Under the pieces are notes generated by a model. That model did not search any database. It saw nothing but the letters and a program-made list of their open reading frames with translations, and was not told the origin of the DNA. 64,000 nt of DNA, taken from NCBI RefSeq assembly GCF_000620505.1, contig NZ_JIBC01000009.1, positions 124,001-188,000 of the forward strand, given 5' to 3'. The DNA comes from Sulfitobacter sp. 20_GPM-1509m. GTDB taxonomy: Bacteria > Pseudomonadota > Alphaproteobacteria > Rhodobacterales > Rhodobacteraceae. Below, in pieces: positions 61,970 through 64,000 of this stretch. Numbering within the stretch: the stretch's first letter is position 1; each line of letters opens with the position of its first letter. Made by a program: the position numbers and the translations under genes.

Positions 61970-62749
61970 ATGCCCAACATGGCCCTGATCACCGGCGCTT
62001 CCTCTGGCATCGGTATGGAATTCGCCCGCTATCACGCCTCGAAAGGCGGTGACGTCATCCTGACCGCGCGGCGCAAGGATGCGCTGGACGCATTGGCAAG
62101 CGAAGTGCAGACCGCGCACAACGTCACCGCCCATGTCTTTGCGCTGGATCTGGGGGCCGAAGGCGGCGCGCAGGCGCTGTATGATCAGGTGAAGGCCGCA
62201 CGGCTGAGCATCGACATCCTGATCAACAACGCGGGCTTTGGCGGGCAGGGGCGGTTTCTGGACCGCGATCTGGCCCGCGACCTTGCGATGATCGACCTGA
62301 ACGTCAAAGCACTGGTGACACTGACGCATCTGTTTGCGAACGACATGGTGGCGAATGGCGGGGGTAAAATCCTGAACGTCGCCTCGACTGCCGGGTTCAT
62401 GCCCGGCCCCTTGCAGGCGACCTATTTCGCCACCAAGGCTTTCGTGAAATCGTTCAGCCAGGCGATTGATCAGGAAAACCGCAAGCGCGGGCTGACCTGT
62501 ACGGCGCTGTGCCCCGGCTATGTCAAAACCGAATTTGCCGATGTCAGCGACCTGAACGGCACCGATCTGGTGAACAACGGTGGGGCCACGCCCGACACCG
62601 TGGCGCGGCACGGGTACGACGCGATGATGCGCGGCGATCTGGTGACGGTGAACGATGCCAAGCTGGGCTTTGCGGTGAACTGGATCATCCCGCTGTTGCC
62701 GCGCCGCATGGTGTTGAAAATGGTCCAGCGGATGCAAACCAAGAAATAG
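61970..62749 (+). CDS. Short-chain dehydrogenase/reductase
   Basis: NAD(P)-dependent oxidoreductase of 259 residues. Cofactor motif LITGASSGIGMEFARYHASK (residues 6-25), LINNAGFGGQGRF (NNAG), catalytic serine in NVASTAGFMPG and an intact YFATK (catalytic Tyr and Lys). The class resembles DltE/YqjQ-type classical SDRs. Substrate unknown. It converges on trmD with only 3 bases between. Confidence 0.9.
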   Translation: MPNMALITGASSGIGMEFARYHASKGGDVILTARRKDALDALASEVQTAHNVTAHVFALDLGAEGGAQALYDQVKAARLSIDILINNAGFGGQGRFLDRDLARDLAMIDLNVKALVTLTHLFANDMVANGGGKILNVASTAGFMPGPLQATYFATKAFVKSFSQAIDQENRKRGLTCTALCPGYVKTEFADVSDLNGTDLVNNGGATPDTVARHGYDAMMRGDLVTVNDAKLGFAVNWIIPLLPRRMVLKMVQRMQTKK

Positions 62750-62752
62750 GGT

Positions 62753-63541
62753 CTACTTGTCCCCTTTCCCGTCCTTGTGCTGCGCCCACAGGTCGGGTCG
62801 CCGCTCGGCGGTGATCTTTTCCGACATTTCGCGCCGCCATTCAGCGATCTTGGCGTGATTGCCCGACATCAACACCTCGGGGATCGCGCGGCCCTGCCAG
62901 TCGGCGGGCTTGGTGTATTGCGGGTGTTCCAGCAGGCCGGCGGAATGGCTTTCGTCCACCGCACTTTCCGCGTTGCCCAGAACGCCGGGCAACAGGCGCA
63001 CGGTGGCGTCGATCATCGCCTGCGCGGCCAGTTCGCCGCCGGTCATCACGAAATCGCCCAAGGACACTTCGGTGATCCCGAATGCCTCAAGCACCCGTTC
63101 GTCCACACCCTCGAACCGTCCGCACAGCATGGTCACCCCGTCGCACCGCGCCAGATCGCGGGCCATCGCCTGATCGAACCGTCGGCCGCGTGGTGACATA
63201 TACAGGATCGGCCAGCGTCCGCGCGCATGGCTTTGCGCCTCGGCGATGGCGGGGCCGACCACATCGGCGCGCAGCACCATGCCGGCGCCACCGCCCGCAG
63301 GGGTGTCATCGACATTGCGGTGCTTGGTCAGCCCGTGTTCGCGCAAATCATGGGTGTGCAACTGCCACAACCCGTCCTGCATCGCGCGTCCCGTCAGGCT
63401 TTCGCCCAGCACGCCGGGAAAGGCACCGGGAAACAGCGTCACGATCCGCGCCTGCCAGACGCCCGCCAGTTCGGGCGTTTCGTCCATCAGCGACGAAGGC
63501 TTAAGCGTCGCGCGAATGCTTTTGCGGCCATGTGATTTCAT
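62753..63541 (-). CDS. trmD: tRNA (guanine-37-N1)-methyltransferase
   Basis: Methylates G37 of tRNAs reading CNN codons, preventing frameshifting. The 262-residue enzyme has the SPOUT trefoil-knot blocks: HTHDLREHGLTKHRNVDDTP, GGGAGMVLRADVVGPAI, CGRFEGVDERVLEAFGITEV and SLGDFVMTGGELAAQAMIDA. About 18 residues precede the usual start, and a downstream in-frame start may be used. It overlaps the upstream partial gene by 4 bp. Confidence 0.96.
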   Translation of the reverse strand: MKSHGRKSIRATLKPSSLMDETPELAGVWQARIVTLFPGAFPGVLGESLTGRAMQDGLWQLHTHDLREHGLTKHRNVDDTPAGGGAGMVLRADVVGPAIAEAQSHARGRWPILYMSPRGRRFDQAMARDLARCDGVTMLCGRFEGVDERVLEAFGITEVSLGDFVMTGGELAAQAMIDATVRLLPGVLGNAESAVDESHSAGLLEHPQYTKPADWQGRAIPEVLMSGNHAKIAEWRREMSEKITAERRPDLWAQHKDGKGDK

Positions 63542-64000
63542 CGGTCTTTTCCTTGGGCGGCGGCCAGAATGGCATGTTTGGCCGCCTTGCGTGCATCACG
63601 GTCGGTATAGGTGCGGTTGGCGTCCAGCAAGGCCTGTAGCACAGATTGATCCAGCGCGGCATTGGCCACGGGCGGCGGCATGATCCGCGCCAGCGTCTCG
63701 GGCGGCACGTTGCACAGATCCAGCAAGGGCTGCGCGGGGCCCAGCCGCAAGGTCTGCGCCGCCTCAAGCCGCGCGCGGAACACGCGGCAGGGGACCGCTG
63801 CGGCGATGTCATCCACCACCCCGTCCAGATCAGCGGCGTGGCCATAGCGGGCCACGAAATCGGTGAAATCCAGCGTCATGGACGAGGATTTCACGTGCTC
63901 CCAATAGGCACTGCGCAGCCAGTTTTCAGGATCGCGGGTCGAGGCATAGATCACCACCTCGCAGTCCGGGAAATACCGCTGCACCCACTCCACATAGATG
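63538..64000 (-). CDS. Partial gene, sulfotransferase-like
   Basis: The reading frame runs off the right edge; 154 C-terminal residues are visible. The stretch CEVVIYASTRDPENWLRSAY resembles the 3'-phosphate-binding region of PAPS-dependent sulfotransferases (RxPxxxLxSxY), but the 5' PAPS loop is outside the window. The C-terminus is helical. It overlaps trmD by 4 bp, so the two are co-transcribed. The in-frame GTG near the edge is internal, not the start. Confidence 0.5.
   Translation of the reverse strand, partial: IYVEWVQRYFPDCEVVIYASTRDPENWLRSAYWEHVKSSSMTLDFTDFVARYGHAADLDGVVDDIAAAVPCRVFRARLEAAQTLRLGPAQPLLDLCNVPPETLARIMPPPVANAALDQSVLQALLDANRTYTDRDARKAAKHAILAAAQGKDR

Noticed and set aside
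1-64000. CRISPR arrays, insertion sequences, prophage genes, integrases
   Set aside because: No regularly spaced repeats, transposase or integrase motifs or attachment duplications were seen.

Overview
The window is high-GC DNA from an alphaproteobacterium, most likely a marine Roseobacter-type Rhodobacteraceae. The basis is the gene content: a MipZ division regulator, the DUF1013 cell-cycle regulator, COQ9, a membrane-anchored cytochrome c552, hemF/hemC/hemE, a TRAP transporter, and the box and homogentisate aromatic routes on one chromosome segment. Base composition and codon use look even throughout. I saw no insertion sequence, prophage, integrase or CRISPR array.

Region 1 (1-13.7 kb) is core metabolism and replication: mscL, alanine dehydrogenase with a divergent Lrp regulator translationally coupled to a GMC oxidoreductase, rpsU, COQ9, two quinone oxidoreductases, an RNase T2, the DUF1013 regulator, an ornithine/lysine decarboxylase behind a structured leader, and the minus-strand set dnaX-ybaB-recR.

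Region 2 (13.7-36.6 kb) holds a zinc metallopeptidase, the 4.5S SRP RNA, nudC, an orphan PAS histidine kinase, pheA, cytochrome c552, a complete tightly coupled yejABEF peptide importer, two very small proteins beside a LysR regulator, a penicillin-binding DD-carboxypeptidase with a SPOR domain, clpS, rsmC, a tetrapyrrole block (hemF, hemC, hemE, with an SDR lacking the catalytic lysine), one CAU tRNA and an AbrB-type permease.

Region 3 (37-51.3 kb) is a plus-strand aromatic-acid unit. A TRAP transporter with an internal terminator after the binding protein is followed by a feruloyl-CoA-synthase-like ligase, benzoate-CoA ligase, an alpha/beta hydrolase and a DUF309 protein. Then come boxC, boxB, a 56-residue protein with a ferredoxin-type cysteine motif, boxA, a hotdog thioesterase, the BoxR regulator and an isolated 3-hydroxyacyl-CoA dehydrogenase C-terminal domain. 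Together they would import and CoA-activate benzoate, epoxidise benzoyl-CoA and open the ring. The next enzyme, BoxD, is not in the window.

Region 4 (51.3-57.6 kb) is a minus-strand homogentisate unit: hmgA, fahA, an MBL-fold protein with a degenerate metal motif, a small membrane protein, a flavin monooxygenase and DUF2783, with a divergent MarR regulator. Region 5 (57.6-64 kb) returns to core genes: mipZ, rpmE-rplS, a small secreted protein plus a PepSY membrane protein, an SDR, trmD and a partial sulfotransferase-like gene. Four copies of one short intergenic repeat are scattered through the window. The strongest candidate for something undescribed is the small CX2CX2CX3C protein coupled to boxA.
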